Assembly (NCBI GenBank): GCA_943330855.2
Contig: CALQJI020000019.1
Location: forward strand, 1-64,000
Reading direction: 5' to 3'
DNA: 64,000 nt
From: Klebsiella pneumoniae
GTDB lineage: Bacteria > Verrucomicrobiota > Verrucomicrobiia > Limisphaerales > SXTU01
The translations under genes and the position numbers were made by a program. Shown in pieces: positions 57,001 to 64,000 of this stretch; the first letter of the stretch is position 1; each line of letters begins with the position of its first letter. The notes beneath the pieces were generated by a model that was given only the letters and a program-made list of their open reading frames with translations, was not told where the DNA came from and ran no database searches.

Positions 57001-57736
57001 CTTCGATGAACCCGCCCGCGACCCCAAGGCCCCGCCGACGCGCGGGCAGCAACTCTACGAACTCGCCTGCGCCCAGTGCCACGGCACCAATCGCAACGGC
57101 ATCGGCGTGGCCCCGCCATTGCGTGCCTTGCAGCATCGGCTGAAGGAAGCGGATGTGGTGGCGTTGCTCAAGACCGGCCGGGGCTTGATGCCCGCCGCGC
57201 CGCCGATGAGCGAGCCGGACTTGCAGGCGTTGCTGGATTTCCTGTTCGTGCGGGACCTGCCCAGCGGCATCGCAACCGCGCCGCGCCCGAAGCCCGAGCG
57301 CCCGCAATACAGCCAGAATTCCTTCACGCGCTTCCTCGATCCGGACGGCTATCCCGCCTGCAAGCCGCCGTGGGGCACGCTGAACTGCCTCGACCTCAAC
57401 ACCGGCAAACTCCTGTGGAAAGTGCCGCTCGGTGAACACGAGGAACTCACGCGGCAGGGCGTGCCGAAGACCGGCACGGAGAATTTCGGCGGCGCAATCG
57501 TCACCGCCGGCGGGCTCGTCTTCTGCGCGGGCACGAAGGACGGCAAGCTCCGCGCCTTCGACACCGAGACCGGCGCGGAGCTGTGGTCCGCCAAATTGCC
57601 ACTGGGCGGCTACGCGCCGCCAGCCACGTATGAGGTGAACGGCCGGCAGTTCGTGGTCATCGCCGCGAGCGGTGGCGGCAAGCTCGGCGGTTCGACGGGC
57701 GATGCCTACGTGGCCTTTGCGCTGCCGGGGAAATGA
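54059..57736 (+). CDS. Epimerase-LamG-quinoprotein dehydrogenase-cytochrome c fusion
   Basis: A 1225-residue exported protein from the ATG at 54059, preceded by AGGA 8 bp upstream. The signal ([20 protein letters not shown]) is coded partly by 9-bp units GTGTGTTTC, GTGTGTCTC, GTGGGCCTC (54170-54196). Domain 1 (about 54-307) is a sugar-phosphate-isomerase/epimerase TIM barrel ([23 protein letters not shown]). Domain 2 (about 350-520) is a LamG-like sandwich ([14 protein letters not shown]). Domain 3 (about 560-980 and 1080-1225) is a PQQ-type dehydrogenase propeller ([24 protein letters not shown]). A cytochrome c domain with CAQCH (residues 1004-1008) is inserted into it. Inference: periplasmic sugar oxidation with built-in electron transfer. 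The next gene overlaps by 4 bp (ATGA). Confidence 0.85.
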   Translation: MRNTLIEMNTSSSHWLSPAAQDSTFHLSSNRTFRLFLVCFVCLVGLSSRAAEAQLFARTNLVAWCIVPFDSKKRGPAERAEMVAKLGFTKVAYDWRGEHVPTFEEEILEYRKHKLDYFAFWSQHDEAYRLFAKHGLHPQIWVVMGSPAAPTNEERVQLAARQLLPVVERTRKAGCQLTLYNHGGWAGEPENMAAVAKLLREQHGAAHVGVVYNLHHGHEHLDRFPVALKTMIPYLHCLNLNGMIAGGDKKGQKILPLGAGELDLSLLKIIRDSGYRGPIGIIGHTNDDVEQRLQDNLDGLDWLLPQLEGKPAGPKPKFRTHNASRAGDLPPPTVATSTGQPSLAKEFGRALTGGMVVEGKPEYRTLPLTIECRAKVASKHGFNILVASDPKSSAEHWELYSYVGSGVFSLYLPGRGGEFKTQVDIADGQWHALAAVIEPTRVRLFVDGKLAREAPLRPLTGTPRPGGLAFGRLVEGGLGCDGLVDDVRISRGARDIAAVAAEPLKQDARTVGLWNFDTLPAARDKPAATGPKVDYWAVEDAAARAKLPLYKTIPAARTDELTPHNGFPKAETFRTWTRSHGDDGSSRFSALTQLNRSNVKNLQPAWTYHSKDGSANIQCNPIIVRGVMFAPTVGQQVVAVDAATGVEKWRFKPEGRPAFRGLLWWPGRAGTGERLFFCAGKFLHALDPVSGQPVAGFGTGGRVPLPGPATAGPAIFERTIVVPGFEKDVWGLDTVTGELRWTFHTVPHPGEFGYETWDRTEGGANCWGGMAMDEQRGIAFITTGSPKPNFLGMSHRGDNLFANCLIALDVRTGRRLWHFQEMPHDIWDLDLPAPPVLSTITRDGRRVDVVAAVSKTGNTLLLDRVSGKPVFPFRLRRAPTSTVPGEMTAPYQADVELPQPFARQEYTLADAPTRTPEVREWALEQLKSAQFGWFLPVSDRKVTVFYGVHGGAEWTGACTDPTTGRLYVSANEVPWVMSLINFDEPARDPKAPPTRGQQLYELACAQCHGTNRNGIGVAPPLRALQHRLKEADVVALLKTGRGLMPAAPPMSEPDLQALLDFLFVRDLPSGIATAPRPKPERPQYSQNSFTRFLDPDGYPACKPPWGTLNCLDLNTGKLLWKVPLGEHEELTRQGVPKTGTENFGGAIVTAGGLVFCAGTKDGKLRAFDTETGAELWSAKLPLGGYAPPATYEVNGRQFVVIAASGGGKLGGSTGDAYVAFALPGK

Positions 57737-58425
57737 ACACCCGCCGCGCCTTCACGCTGATCGAGTTGCTCGTGGTCATCGCCATCATCGCGATCCTGGC
57801 GGGGCTGCTCTTGCCAGCCCTGGCCAAGGCGAAGCACAAGGGCCTCGGCGCCAAGTGCACAAGCAACCTGCGGCAGGTGTATCTCCTCGAACAAACCTTC
57901 GCCTTGGACAACGACAACACCGTGCCGTTGGGCTATCGCGACGGACGCAAGCAATTCAACACCATGGTTTACAGTGGCACGGCGAATAAGTTTGTCCTCT
58001 TCGGACGACTTTACACGGAGGGTCTGGTGAGCGCTCCGAGCGTGCTCTACTGTCCGGCAGAACGCGCCCCCACCCAGTCCTTCAACACCGCCGCCAACCC
58101 GTGGCCGCCTGGAATCGCGGGCATCAACGTGCAAGGCGGCTACGCGGCGCGGCCCGTCGTAGATTGGGCGCTCAACGACACGCCCGACCCCTGGCCCCGG
58201 CTGGACAGTCCGACGAACCAAGCCCTGCTGGCCGACGGTCTGGGCCAACCCGCCCGCGTGGACTCCCGGCACGTCACCGGTGCCAACGTCGCCTTCTCGG
58301 ACGGGTCGGTGCGCTGGGTGCGCCGCGCCGTATTTGCCGCGCCGTTGAGCTTGTGCAACACCGTGAGCCCGGCCTGCAACGCCGCGCAGGATCAGCTCTG
58401 GGCCGCGCTGGACACCGCGCCGTGA
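57733..58425 (+). CDS. Prepilin-like protein with H-X9-DG motif, third copy
   Basis: A 230-residue prepilin-like protein with [20 protein letters not shown] at the N terminus (here A, not G, precedes FTLIE), a globular middle with [12 protein letters not shown] and the motif [12 protein letters not shown] near the end. The start ATG at 57733 overlaps the fusion gene's stop, so the two are translationally coupled, unusual for a pilin-like protein and a large dehydrogenase. Whether the change of the Gly at the cleavage site blocks processing is not known. Confidence 0.88.
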   Translation: MNTRRAFTLIELLVVIAIIAILAGLLLPALAKAKHKGLGAKCTSNLRQVYLLEQTFALDNDNTVPLGYRDGRKQFNTMVYSGTANKFVLFGRLYTEGLVSAPSVLYCPAERAPTQSFNTAANPWPPGIAGINVQGGYAARPVVDWALNDTPDPWPRLDSPTNQALLADGLGQPARVDSRHVTGANVAFSDGSVRWVRRAVFAAPLSLCNTVSPACNAAQDQLWAALDTAP

Positions 58426-58509
58426 TCAGAACCCGCGCTCAAGGAGCGCGGACGCCCACGCCCGCAGCCACGTTGACAGCCACGGCGCATGGGGAGGAAA
58501 ATATTCTCC

Positions 58510-58621
58510 GTCGGGAAAATCGCTGGGGCAGCGGTCCAGCGGGGTAGCGCGCGCGAAGAACGCGCCCGAGGCCCAACCGTTCATCCAACGCGAGTATCGC
58601 AAGGGCTGGTCGCTGGCCTGA
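58510..58621 (+). pseudogene. 3' remnant of a Gfo/Idh/MocA oxidoreductase gene
   Basis: Reading from 58550, [23 protein letters not shown] then stop matches the C terminus of the oxidoreductase at 51544-52896 ([20 protein letters not shown]). About 56 of 69 bases agree, 24 consecutively. Upstream similarity (SGKSL, from about 58511) is weak. No start or domain precedes it, so it is a gene tail. It and the intact tail (52828-52896) are in direct orientation. Confidence 0.8.
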
Positions 58622-58633
58622 AGCGGAGCGCGT

Positions 58634-58654
58634 TTGGAGCTTGGAGCTTGCGCC
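58634..58654 (+). repeat. Heptanucleotide array upstream of sufT, 3 units
   Basis: Units TTGGAGC, TTGGAGC and TTGCGCC, ending 22 bp before the sufT start. No other feature is visible in the 55-bp gap after the oxidoreductase remnant. Confidence 0.7.
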
Positions 58655-58676
58655 GGGCGACTCCATATTCCCGCGC

Positions 58677-59222
58677 ATGAGCGCAGGCACCACGGTCAAA
58701 CTCTCCCGCGATTGCGCGGCCATTCAAATCCCCGTCGGCACCGAGGTCACGCTGAAGGCGGCGACGCCGGTGGACATCGTGCAAACCCTCGGCGGCACCT
58801 ACACCGTCCACAGCATGGGCGGGCTTTTCCGCATTGATGGCAAGGACGCCGATGCCATCGGTCTCTCGCCGCAGGCCGCCACCGTGACGGATTCCGCAGC
58901 CCCGCAAGCCGTCTCCGAGCAAGCCGTCTGGTCCGTGCTCAAGACCTGTTTCGACCCGGAAATCCCCGTCAACATCGTGGACCTCGGGCTGGTTTATGAC
59001 ATGGGCGTCGAGCCGATTCCCGATGGCGGCCACAAGGTCTTCGTCAAGATGACGCTCACCGCGCCCGGCTGCGGCATGGGCCCGACCATCGCCCGCGATG
59101 CGCAGCAGAAAATCCTCGCGCTCGATGGCGTGCAGGACGCGAGCGTGGAAGTCGTCTGGGACCCGCCGTGGCACCAGTCCATGATTTCAGCGGAGGGGCG
59201 GAAGATTCTGGGCCTGGGCTAA
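58677..59222 (+). CDS. sufT: Putative Fe-S cluster assembly protein SufT (DUF59)
   Basis: A 181-residue protein. The C-terminal DUF59/MIP18 domain has KTCFDPEIPVNIVDLGLVYD, LTAPGCGMGP with the conserved Cys and VEVVWDPPWHQSMISAEGR. The N-terminal 75 residues match the extra SufT region (IPVGTEVTLKAATPVDIVQT, TVHSMGGLFRI). SufT supports maturation of Fe-S proteins under high demand. The start is the ATG at 58677 (MSAGTTVKLSRDCAAIQIPV). Its stop overlaps that of the convergent cutA by 4 bp. No suf operon is nearby. Confidence 0.9.
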   Translation: MSAGTTVKLSRDCAAIQIPVGTEVTLKAATPVDIVQTLGGTYTVHSMGGLFRIDGKDADAIGLSPQAATVTDSAAPQAVSEQAVWSVLKTCFDPEIPVNIVDLGLVYDMGVEPIPDGGHKVFVKMTLTAPGCGMGPTIARDAQQKILALDGVQDASVEVVWDPPWHQSMISAEGRKILGLG

Positions 59223-59545
59223 AGCGTGCTCGTCGACAGCCAGTCGAGGTATTTGCTGTTCCCCTCCGCCAGCGGCAACGCGACGAACTCCGGCGTGTCG
59301 TAGGGATGCTTGGCCACGACGAGCTTCTCCAACGCAGCCAGCTTCGCGCGCGTGGTCTTGAAGAGGATGAGCACCTCCGCGCTCGACTCCAAGTTCCCCT
59401 GCCACCAGTAGTGTGACTCAATCTTCGGCACGACGTTAGCGCACGCGACGAGCCGAGCAGTCAGTGCCGCCTTCGCCAGCGTGCGGGCGGTCTTCAAGTC
59501 CGGTGCGGTGACGAGGACAAGGCGGAAGTCGGCGGCGCGTTTCAC
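59219..59545 (-). CDS. cutA: Divalent-cation tolerance protein CutA
   Basis: A 108-residue CutA: LVLVTAPDLKTARTLAKAAL, LVACANVVPKIESHYWWQGN and HPYDTPEFVALPLAEGNSKY, the family's defining segments. It forms a trimer; the metal-tolerance role is poorly understood. The start is a GTG at 59545 that overlaps the upstream nuclease stop (GTGA), so the gene is translationally coupled to it. Confidence 0.94.
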   Translation of the reverse strand: MKRAADFRLVLVTAPDLKTARTLAKAALTARLVACANVVPKIESHYWWQGNLESSAEVLILFKTTRAKLAALEKLVVAKHPYDTPEFVALPLAEGNSKYLDWLSTSTL

Positions 59546-60606
59546 TTCTTCTTCTTCGTGGTCTTCGGCTTCTCGTCGCCCTTGCCATCGCCCTTCGCAT
59601 CGGCCTGGAGCTTGCGCGTGGCGAGCTGGTTCTTGAGGAAGTTGTCCACGGGCGCGTTTTGATACGCAGTGAGCCACAGGTCGCCGAGCAGTTGCGCGGC
59701 GAGGCTGATCTGCTTGCTCAGAACTGGGAAGCCTTCCAAGCCCATCTCGCCGTTGCCCGAAAGGCGGCCGTCCTTGTTCATCTCGTAGAGCGGCTCGACG
59801 AGCTTGTGCTGCTCGGCGATGAAGCGCATCAGCATCGGGAAAACGTCGTCGTTGCCGTTCGCCAGCGTGTTCAGGTTCGTCGCGGGCCGCAGCTTCGCGC
59901 GCAACTCCGCGTCCTTGAGCCCGCCGACCTTGCGCAGGTAGCCACCGTCAATCCACGAGTGGAACGTCTTGTTCGTCGCGTAGCCCTTCGGGTTCGCGCC
60001 CACCCAGCCATTGAAATGCTTCGTCGTGTGCAGCGGTTGCGTGGCGTCGCCGACGTAGTGGCCCATCACGCCCATGATGTAGAGGATGTTTTGCCGCGCC
60101 TGTGCGACCTCCTCTGGCGTGCCCATCTCTTCGTAAACCTTCAGGTAGCTGAAGCCAGATTTGAGCTTTGAGTAATTTTCCATGATGGCCCACGGAAGGA
60201 AGCCGGGCATATGCCGCGTGCGGTCGAGGTCCTTGTCGTCGGCGGGGAATTTCTCCGGGTGCTTCGCGCGGATGACGCCGAGCTGCGCCGTGAACTCATA
60301 TCGAAAATGACTCACGTTCGCCGCCGCGATGCCGTAAGTGTCGAGGTCCTCCATGTCGAAGTAATGGTCCAGCCCGTTGAAATGCCGCAGCGGCCGGTCG
60401 GTCGTGTTGCGCCAGCGGTCCGCCTCGCCCGCGAGAAAGCCGACGCGCTCCTGCGCTGCGGCGTCGCGGAGAGCGGCGGGGAAGTTCGTCGGCAACGAGG
60501 CGAGCGCGAGGAGGTTGACGGTGCGGTGGCCCTCGTAATCCCAAGCGTGCAACGGCAGAACGGCGATGAAGGCAAACCAGAGCGAGGCGAGGAAACGGAT
60601 TTTCAC
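59542..60606 (-). CDS. S1/P1-type zinc nuclease
   Basis: A 354-residue exported protein. The signal peptide RFLASLWFAFIAVLPLHA ends before WDYEGHRTV, whose Trp is the family's N-terminal zinc ligand. Further ligands are RHFNGLDHYF and GHYVGDATQPLHTTKHFNG. The fold matches S1/P1 nuclease and bacterial phospholipase C. It hydrolyses single-stranded nucleic acid or 3'-nucleotides. The basic C terminus is Lys-rich (GDEKPKTTKKKK). The GTG start is at 60606, from the signal peptide. It is the upstream partner of cutA. Confidence 0.85.
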   Translation of the reverse strand: MKIRFLASLWFAFIAVLPLHAWDYEGHRTVNLLALASLPTNFPAALRDAAAQERVGFLAGEADRWRNTTDRPLRHFNGLDHYFDMEDLDTYGIAAANVSHFRYEFTAQLGVIRAKHPEKFPADDKDLDRTRHMPGFLPWAIMENYSKLKSGFSYLKVYEEMGTPEEVAQARQNILYIMGVMGHYVGDATQPLHTTKHFNGWVGANPKGYATNKTFHSWIDGGYLRKVGGLKDAELRAKLRPATNLNTLANGNDDVFPMLMRFIAEQHKLVEPLYEMNKDGRLSGNGEMGLEGFPVLSKQISLAAQLLGDLWLTAYQNAPVDNFLKNQLATRKLQADAKGDGKGDEKPKTTKKKK

Positions 60607-60719
60607 GGCGGGAGAGTGAGGAAGCACCGGGAGGCTGGCAACCGCTGAGTTGGCCTGTCCGAAAAGCGGCGCTGAAGCGACCGCCGTCCAGACGCTTCGC
60701 GACGCCCGAGGTCGCCCGA

Positions 60720-61739
60720 CTACTTCTCCTGCGATGCTTGCGGCCACCACTCTGTAGCCCGCAGCGTCAGCCGCCCGCCGTCGCGGAGAATGAACAGCAC
60801 ACCGAGCTTCTCGCGCTGCGCCAGTGCCCATGCCTTTTCGAAGCCCAGCACCGTCAGCCCCGTCCCCAGCGCATCCGCATGCATCGTGGTCGTGTGTAGC
60901 ACGCTCACCGATGCGATGCCTGACTCCGTCGGCCAGCCCGTGCGCGGGTCGAGGTGATGCGAGTAGCGGCGGCCCGCGAGGGTGAAGAATTTACGGTAAT
61001 CGCCGGAGGTGGCGAGCGACTGATTCCCGAGCGACGAGGTTGTGGCGAGCAACGGCCTGCCATCATCAGGCTGCTCCACTCCCACGCGCCAACCGAGACC
61101 GGCCGAGCCGTTCCCGCGCGCCTTCAACTCCCCACCCACATCCACGAGGAAGTCCTGCACACCGAGCTTCGCCAAGACTTCGCCAAGACAGTCACTCGCA
61201 TAGCCGGGACACAGTGCGGACAAGTCCACGGCGACATCCGGCTGTGTCTTCCGAAGCGCGGGCGGGTCGAGCCGGGCGTGAAGTTTCTGCCAGCCGACGC
61301 GTTTCAGTGCGGCGTCGATGTCGGCATCGCTGGGGATGCGGCCTTTCTTCCCGCCCGGCCCAAATCCCCAGAGCAGCACGAGCGGAAACACCGTCACGTC
61401 GAACGCGCCTTCCGTGAGCTGGCTCACCGCCAGCGCCTCGTGCACGACGAGCGCCGTGTCACGCGGAACGGGGAACCAGTTCGTGTCGCGCGACGCGTTG
61501 AAGCGGGACAGGCCCGAGTCCGTGCGCCAAGTGGACATTTGCACTTCTAAGCTATCCAACCTCGTCTGCAATACACGCTCAACCGCGCTGACCACGGGGG
61601 TGCTCGTGACGGGGCGAAACTTCGCGGACCAAGTGGAACCCATCGTGAAGCCGCGAAGAGTGACGACGGCAACAGGCTCGGTGCCGGCTGCAGCGCAGAA
61701 GAACTGCGTCGCGAAAATCAGGCAGGCGAGGAGTTTCAC
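60720..61739 (-). CDS. apbE: FAD:protein FMN transferase (ApbE)
   Basis: A 339-residue ApbE: GFTMGSTWSAKF at the start, VDLSALCPGYASDCL, FLVDVGGELKARG, SGDYRKFF, YSHHLDPRTG and MHADALGTGLTVLG with the Mg2+-binding Asp. Signal peptide KLLACLIFATQFFCAAAG. It attaches FMN to Thr/Ser of flavoproteins in the periplasm. The start ATG overlaps the stop of the upstream heme-dehydrogenase gene (ATGA), so the two are coupled, which suggests a flavinylated partner of that system. Confidence 0.94.
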   Translation of the reverse strand: MKLLACLIFATQFFCAAAGTEPVAVVTLRGFTMGSTWSAKFRPVTSTPVVSAVERVLQTRLDSLEVQMSTWRTDSGLSRFNASRDTNWFPVPRDTALVVHEALAVSQLTEGAFDVTVFPLVLLWGFGPGGKKGRIPSDADIDAALKRVGWQKLHARLDPPALRKTQPDVAVDLSALCPGYASDCLGEVLAKLGVQDFLVDVGGELKARGNGSAGLGWRVGVEQPDDGRPLLATTSSLGNQSLATSGDYRKFFTLAGRRYSHHLDPRTGWPTESGIASVSVLHTTTMHADALGTGLTVLGFEKAWALAQREKLGVLFILRDGGRLTLRATEWWPQASQEK

Positions 61740-64000
61740 TGCCCCTTCAAGAACGCCATCAAGTCCGCCAGCTCCTGCCGCGTCATGGTCTTCTCCAGTT
61801 CGTTCGGCATGAGCGAGGTGCTGCTGCTGGTGAGCTTGGCGATGTTCGCGCGGAGGAGGGTTTCCTCGACCCCTTGCGCGGCGCGGAGGGTGACGCTGGT
61901 GGGCGTGTCGGAGGTGAGCAGGCCGGTGAGGGAACGTCCGTCCTTGGTCTCGACTTCGTAGGCGGTGAAGCCGGGGTAAATCTCGGCGTCGGGCACGAGG
62001 ATGTGGAGGAGGATGGCTTCGGCGGGCTGGAGGCGGACGCCGGTCAGCTCCGGGCCGACGCGCTGGCCTTCGCCCGCGAACTGGTGGCAGGCGGCGCAGG
62101 TTTTTACGAAGACGGCCTTGCCGTTCTTCGCGTTGGCAGGGAGCGCGAGGATGGCCTTGTGGTCTTCATAGACCTTCATGCGGTCGGCGGCGCCTTGGGG
62201 CTGGAAGGCTTTGGTAGCGCGCGCGGCCACGGCGGCGTCCTTGTGCTTGAGGAGCGGGTTGCGGCGGTTCGCGGGCACGGCCCAGGGCTGCACCACGCCC
62301 TTCTCGACGGCGTCCAGCAGCACGAGTTGCAGCGCGGGCTGGGAGAGCATCGCGGTGAGGACGGCGTCGCGGACGGGCGGGGTGTAGCTGCGCCAGCGCT
62401 CGCGCTCGACGAGCCACTCGCCGGCCTTCGCGTCGGGCAACTGGCTCAACGCGCGCACGGCGGCGGCCTGCAGCTCGTTCGGCGTCTGCGGGGCGATGAG
62501 GGACTGGAGGGCGGCGCCGGCGGTGGCGGCGTCGCTGTGGGCGAGGAGGTCAATGGCGGCGAGCCGCTCGGGCGTGGGCGCGGAGGCGGTCGCGACGGTC
62601 TTGCTGGCGGCGGCGAACAACTCGCCGAGGCGGCGCGCCGTGTCGGGGTTCGCCGACGCGAGCGTGACGAGGGCGGAACGGCCATCCTTGCCGAGGCCCT
62701 TGGCGCGCGCGCCGTTGCCGAGGCCGATGGCGAAGGCGGATTGCCAGTCCGCAGTGTCCGGTCTGTTTGAATCAAGTCCGGCGCGCAAGCGGCTACCAAG
62801 TTGAGCCGCCGGCTCCGCGCTCGCAAGCAGATGGCCCAAATCGAACATAAGAGTTGAAAGGCTCGCCCGCTCTGAAGTCGTGAGAGCGGCATCCATTGCC
62901 AAGGCAAGGAGCGAATCGAGCAACTCGCCTGCGCATTCCTTAGCACCACTCAAGACGCCAGCTCGCATCCAGCGATTAGCCCCGTCGCGCACACCGAGTT
63001 CAGCCAACGAGACCACACAGAGTTTGTCCTTCGGGTCACCAAGGAGGAGCGCTAGCATTAAGCGAACGCGCGAATCGGAGTCCCCCTTACGGAGCGCAGC
63101 TAATCCCAACTTGGACGCCCGAATGGTGGCGTCTCCTTGCGTGCCGGGATTGGTGAGCGCCGATTCCGCCAGCCGCATGGCACTCTCACGGACACTGGGA
63201 CTCGGGTCGGCAAGCGCGAGTAGAAACTGGGTGTTGTTTATAGGCGAAAACCAACCACACGCGTTGAGAAGGTTGAGGGCAGCAGCCCTAGTCGCAGGCG
63301 GTGAGGTTGAGTTCAAATGGTTGGCTAGCTGGGCGAGGCTTTGAGCTGAGTTCTTGTCAGAATTCTCCAGCAACAGCCGAAACACAGTTGTCCGCACCCA
63401 CCCATTCGCATCGTTCAGCTTGGCGACGAGTTCCTTTGTCGTGGCTTTGCCGAGGTCGAACTTTGGACATTGGACTTTGGACATTGGACCCTCCGGCACG
63501 ACTCGCCAGATTCTCCCCATCGTCTTCCCCGCCTCGTAGTCGAGGGTGCCGCGGATGAACTCGGGGAGATACTGCGGGTGGTCTATCACCTTGCGATACA
63601 TGTCGCAGATGTAGAGCGCGCCGTCCGGGCCGGTGGCGCTGAAGACGGGGCGGAACCAGGTGTCGGCGCTGGCGAGGAATTCGCGGCCGGGCGTGGCGGG
63701 CGCGGACTTGAAGGTGGGGCCGTCGGGCGTGAGCACCTGGCGCTGGACGAGGTTTTGCGCGGGTTCGCAGATGAAGGCGCTGTTCGCGAAGCTGCTCGGC
63801 AGCGCGCCGCCGCGCCACAGGCTGATGCCGCACGCGCTGGTGAAGGTGCCCGCGTGCGGCGTGCTCATCAGGCTGGGGATGAACGCGGCGGTGGTGTGGT
63901 CCGCGCTCAGGGGCCAGACCTTCGCGGCGTCGCCGGGCGTGGCGACGTCCTGCACGGTGTCGGAGAAGGCGAGGTGCGGGTTGCGCTTGAGGTAGCGCGG
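61736..64000 (-). CDS. Heme-binding membrane-bound dehydrogenase with HEAT-like repeats (5'-partial)
   Basis: The 3' part of a Pirellula/Verrucomicrobium-type dehydrogenase; the N terminus lies beyond the window edge, and the frame stays open to 64000 through RNPHLAFSDT. Visible parts are a propeller-like region (GPDGALYICDMYRKVIDHPQ), a long HEAT-repeat region (about residues 155-600; TRAAALNLLNACGWF, DPSPSVRESAMRLAESAL) and a C-terminal cytochrome domain with CAACH in VKTCAACHQFAGEGQRVGPE. The cytochrome matches the PVC putative heme-binding domain (TIGR02603-like). A heptanucleotide array (63461-63488) adds SKVQCPKF in frame. It is upstream of, and overlaps, apbE. Confidence 0.92.
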   Translation of the reverse strand, partial: PRYLKRNPHLAFSDTVQDVATPGDAAKVWPLSADHTTAAFIPSLMSTPHAGTFTSACGISLWRGGALPSSFANSAFICEPAQNLVQRQVLTPDGPTFKSAPATPGREFLASADTWFRPVFSATGPDGALYICDMYRKVIDHPQYLPEFIRGTLDYEAGKTMGRIWRVVPEGPMSKVQCPKFDLGKATTKELVAKLNDANGWVRTTVFRLLLENSDKNSAQSLAQLANHLNSTSPPATRAAALNLLNACGWFSPINNTQFLLALADPSPSVRESAMRLAESALTNPGTQGDATIRASKLGLAALRKGDSDSRVRLMLALLLGDPKDKLCVVSLAELGVRDGANRWMRAGVLSGAKECAGELLDSLLALAMDAALTTSERASLSTLMFDLGHLLASAEPAAQLGSRLRAGLDSNRPDTADWQSAFAIGLGNGARAKGLGKDGRSALVTLASANPDTARRLGELFAAASKTVATASAPTPERLAAIDLLAHSDAATAGAALQSLIAPQTPNELQAAAVRALSQLPDAKAGEWLVERERWRSYTPPVRDAVLTAMLSQPALQLVLLDAVEKGVVQPWAVPANRRNPLLKHKDAAVAARATKAFQPQGAADRMKVYEDHKAILALPANAKNGKAVFVKTCAACHQFAGEGQRVGPELTGVRLQPAEAILLHILVPDAEIYPGFTAYEVETKDGRSLTGLLTSDTPTSVTLRAAQGVEETLLRANIAKLTSSSTSLMPNELEKTMTRQELADLMAFLKGQ
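63461..63488 (-). repeat. Heptanucleotide array inside the dehydrogenase gene, 4 units
   Basis: On the + strand the units are CTTTGGA, CATTGGA, CTTTGGA and CATTGGA, or twice CTTTGGACATTGGA. In the gene they encode the segment MSKVQCPKFDL between the propeller and HEAT regions. Frame is kept. Confidence 0.85.

Noticed and set aside
55253-57439. Minus-strand ORF of 728 codons opposite the quinoprotein domain
   Set aside because: Its composition is typical of an antisense shadow, and the + strand has CAQCH and propeller motifs.

Overview
The window is GC-rich bacterial DNA, and its gene families point to a Verrucomicrobiota (PVC superphylum) chromosome; this lineage call is inference from content only. 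The indicators are three prepilin-like proteins that each end in an H-X9-DG motif, a DUF1501 protein, a Pirellula/Verrucomicrobium-type heme-binding dehydrogenase with HEAT-like repeats, PQQ-type propellers, Tat-exported Gfo/Idh/MocA and amidohydrolase proteins, and multidomain exported proteins with CARDB, PPC and Ig-like modules. I found no tRNA, rRNA, CRISPR array, phage or transposase gene.

Layout. 1-5400: a 5'-partial exported lipase-like protein, then a MacA-like adaptor and its ATPase without a permease. 5600-16850: mostly housekeeping on the + strand (ychF, a lone nuoA, a phosphohexomutase, DUF1501, cstA, nadD-rsfS, an amidohydrolase, larE), with a membrane protein on the minus strand. 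16877-21923: a MoxR ATPase, two pilin-like genes (the first frameshifted), an AlkA-type glycosylase and an aldehyde dehydrogenase. 22090-25836: three consecutive CNNM/CorC-type transporters. 25888-33240: a minus-strand run with a Ser/Thr kinase, an esterase, two unknown genes, two thymidylate-kinase-like genes and a site-2 protease. 33345-38759: a double hydrolase, ispD, a CtpA-type protease and tsaD. 38796-43564: a propeller protein and glcE/glcF. 43685-50990: three histidine kinases. 51544-58676: an accessory stretch with an oxidoreductase, an AraC regulator, a very large epimerase-LamG-quinoprotein-cytochrome fusion, a pilin-like gene and two gene remnants. 58677-64000: sufT, cutA, an S1/P1-type nuclease, apbE and the heme-binding dehydrogenase, which runs off the window.

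The most unusual feature is a set of short-period repeats. Arrays of 7-bp units (with 8-, 9- and 11-bp relatives) lie between genes and also inside otherwise conserved genes without breaking the frame: the phosphohexomutase, cstA, glcF (two heptamer blocks plus a 25-bp-arm hairpin), glcE (a dispersed palindrome) and the terminal dehydrogenase. Between glcE and glcF sits a larger array of diverged 42-bp units. It forms an open frame of 14-residue repeats that begins 3 bp after the glcE stop and ends in an ATGA overlap with the glcF start. This resembles repeats that colonise coding sequence, as Rickettsia palindromic elements do, but I could not test it by alignment.

Gene cooperation visible here: glcE/glcF are subunits of a glycolate oxidase whose glcD is not in the window; the kinase cluster is a likely phosphorelay without a DNA-binding output; the apbE-dehydrogenase pair and the quinoprotein fusion suggest periplasmic redox chemistry; nadD-rsfS and ispD-ctpA-tsaD are compact housekeeping blocks.
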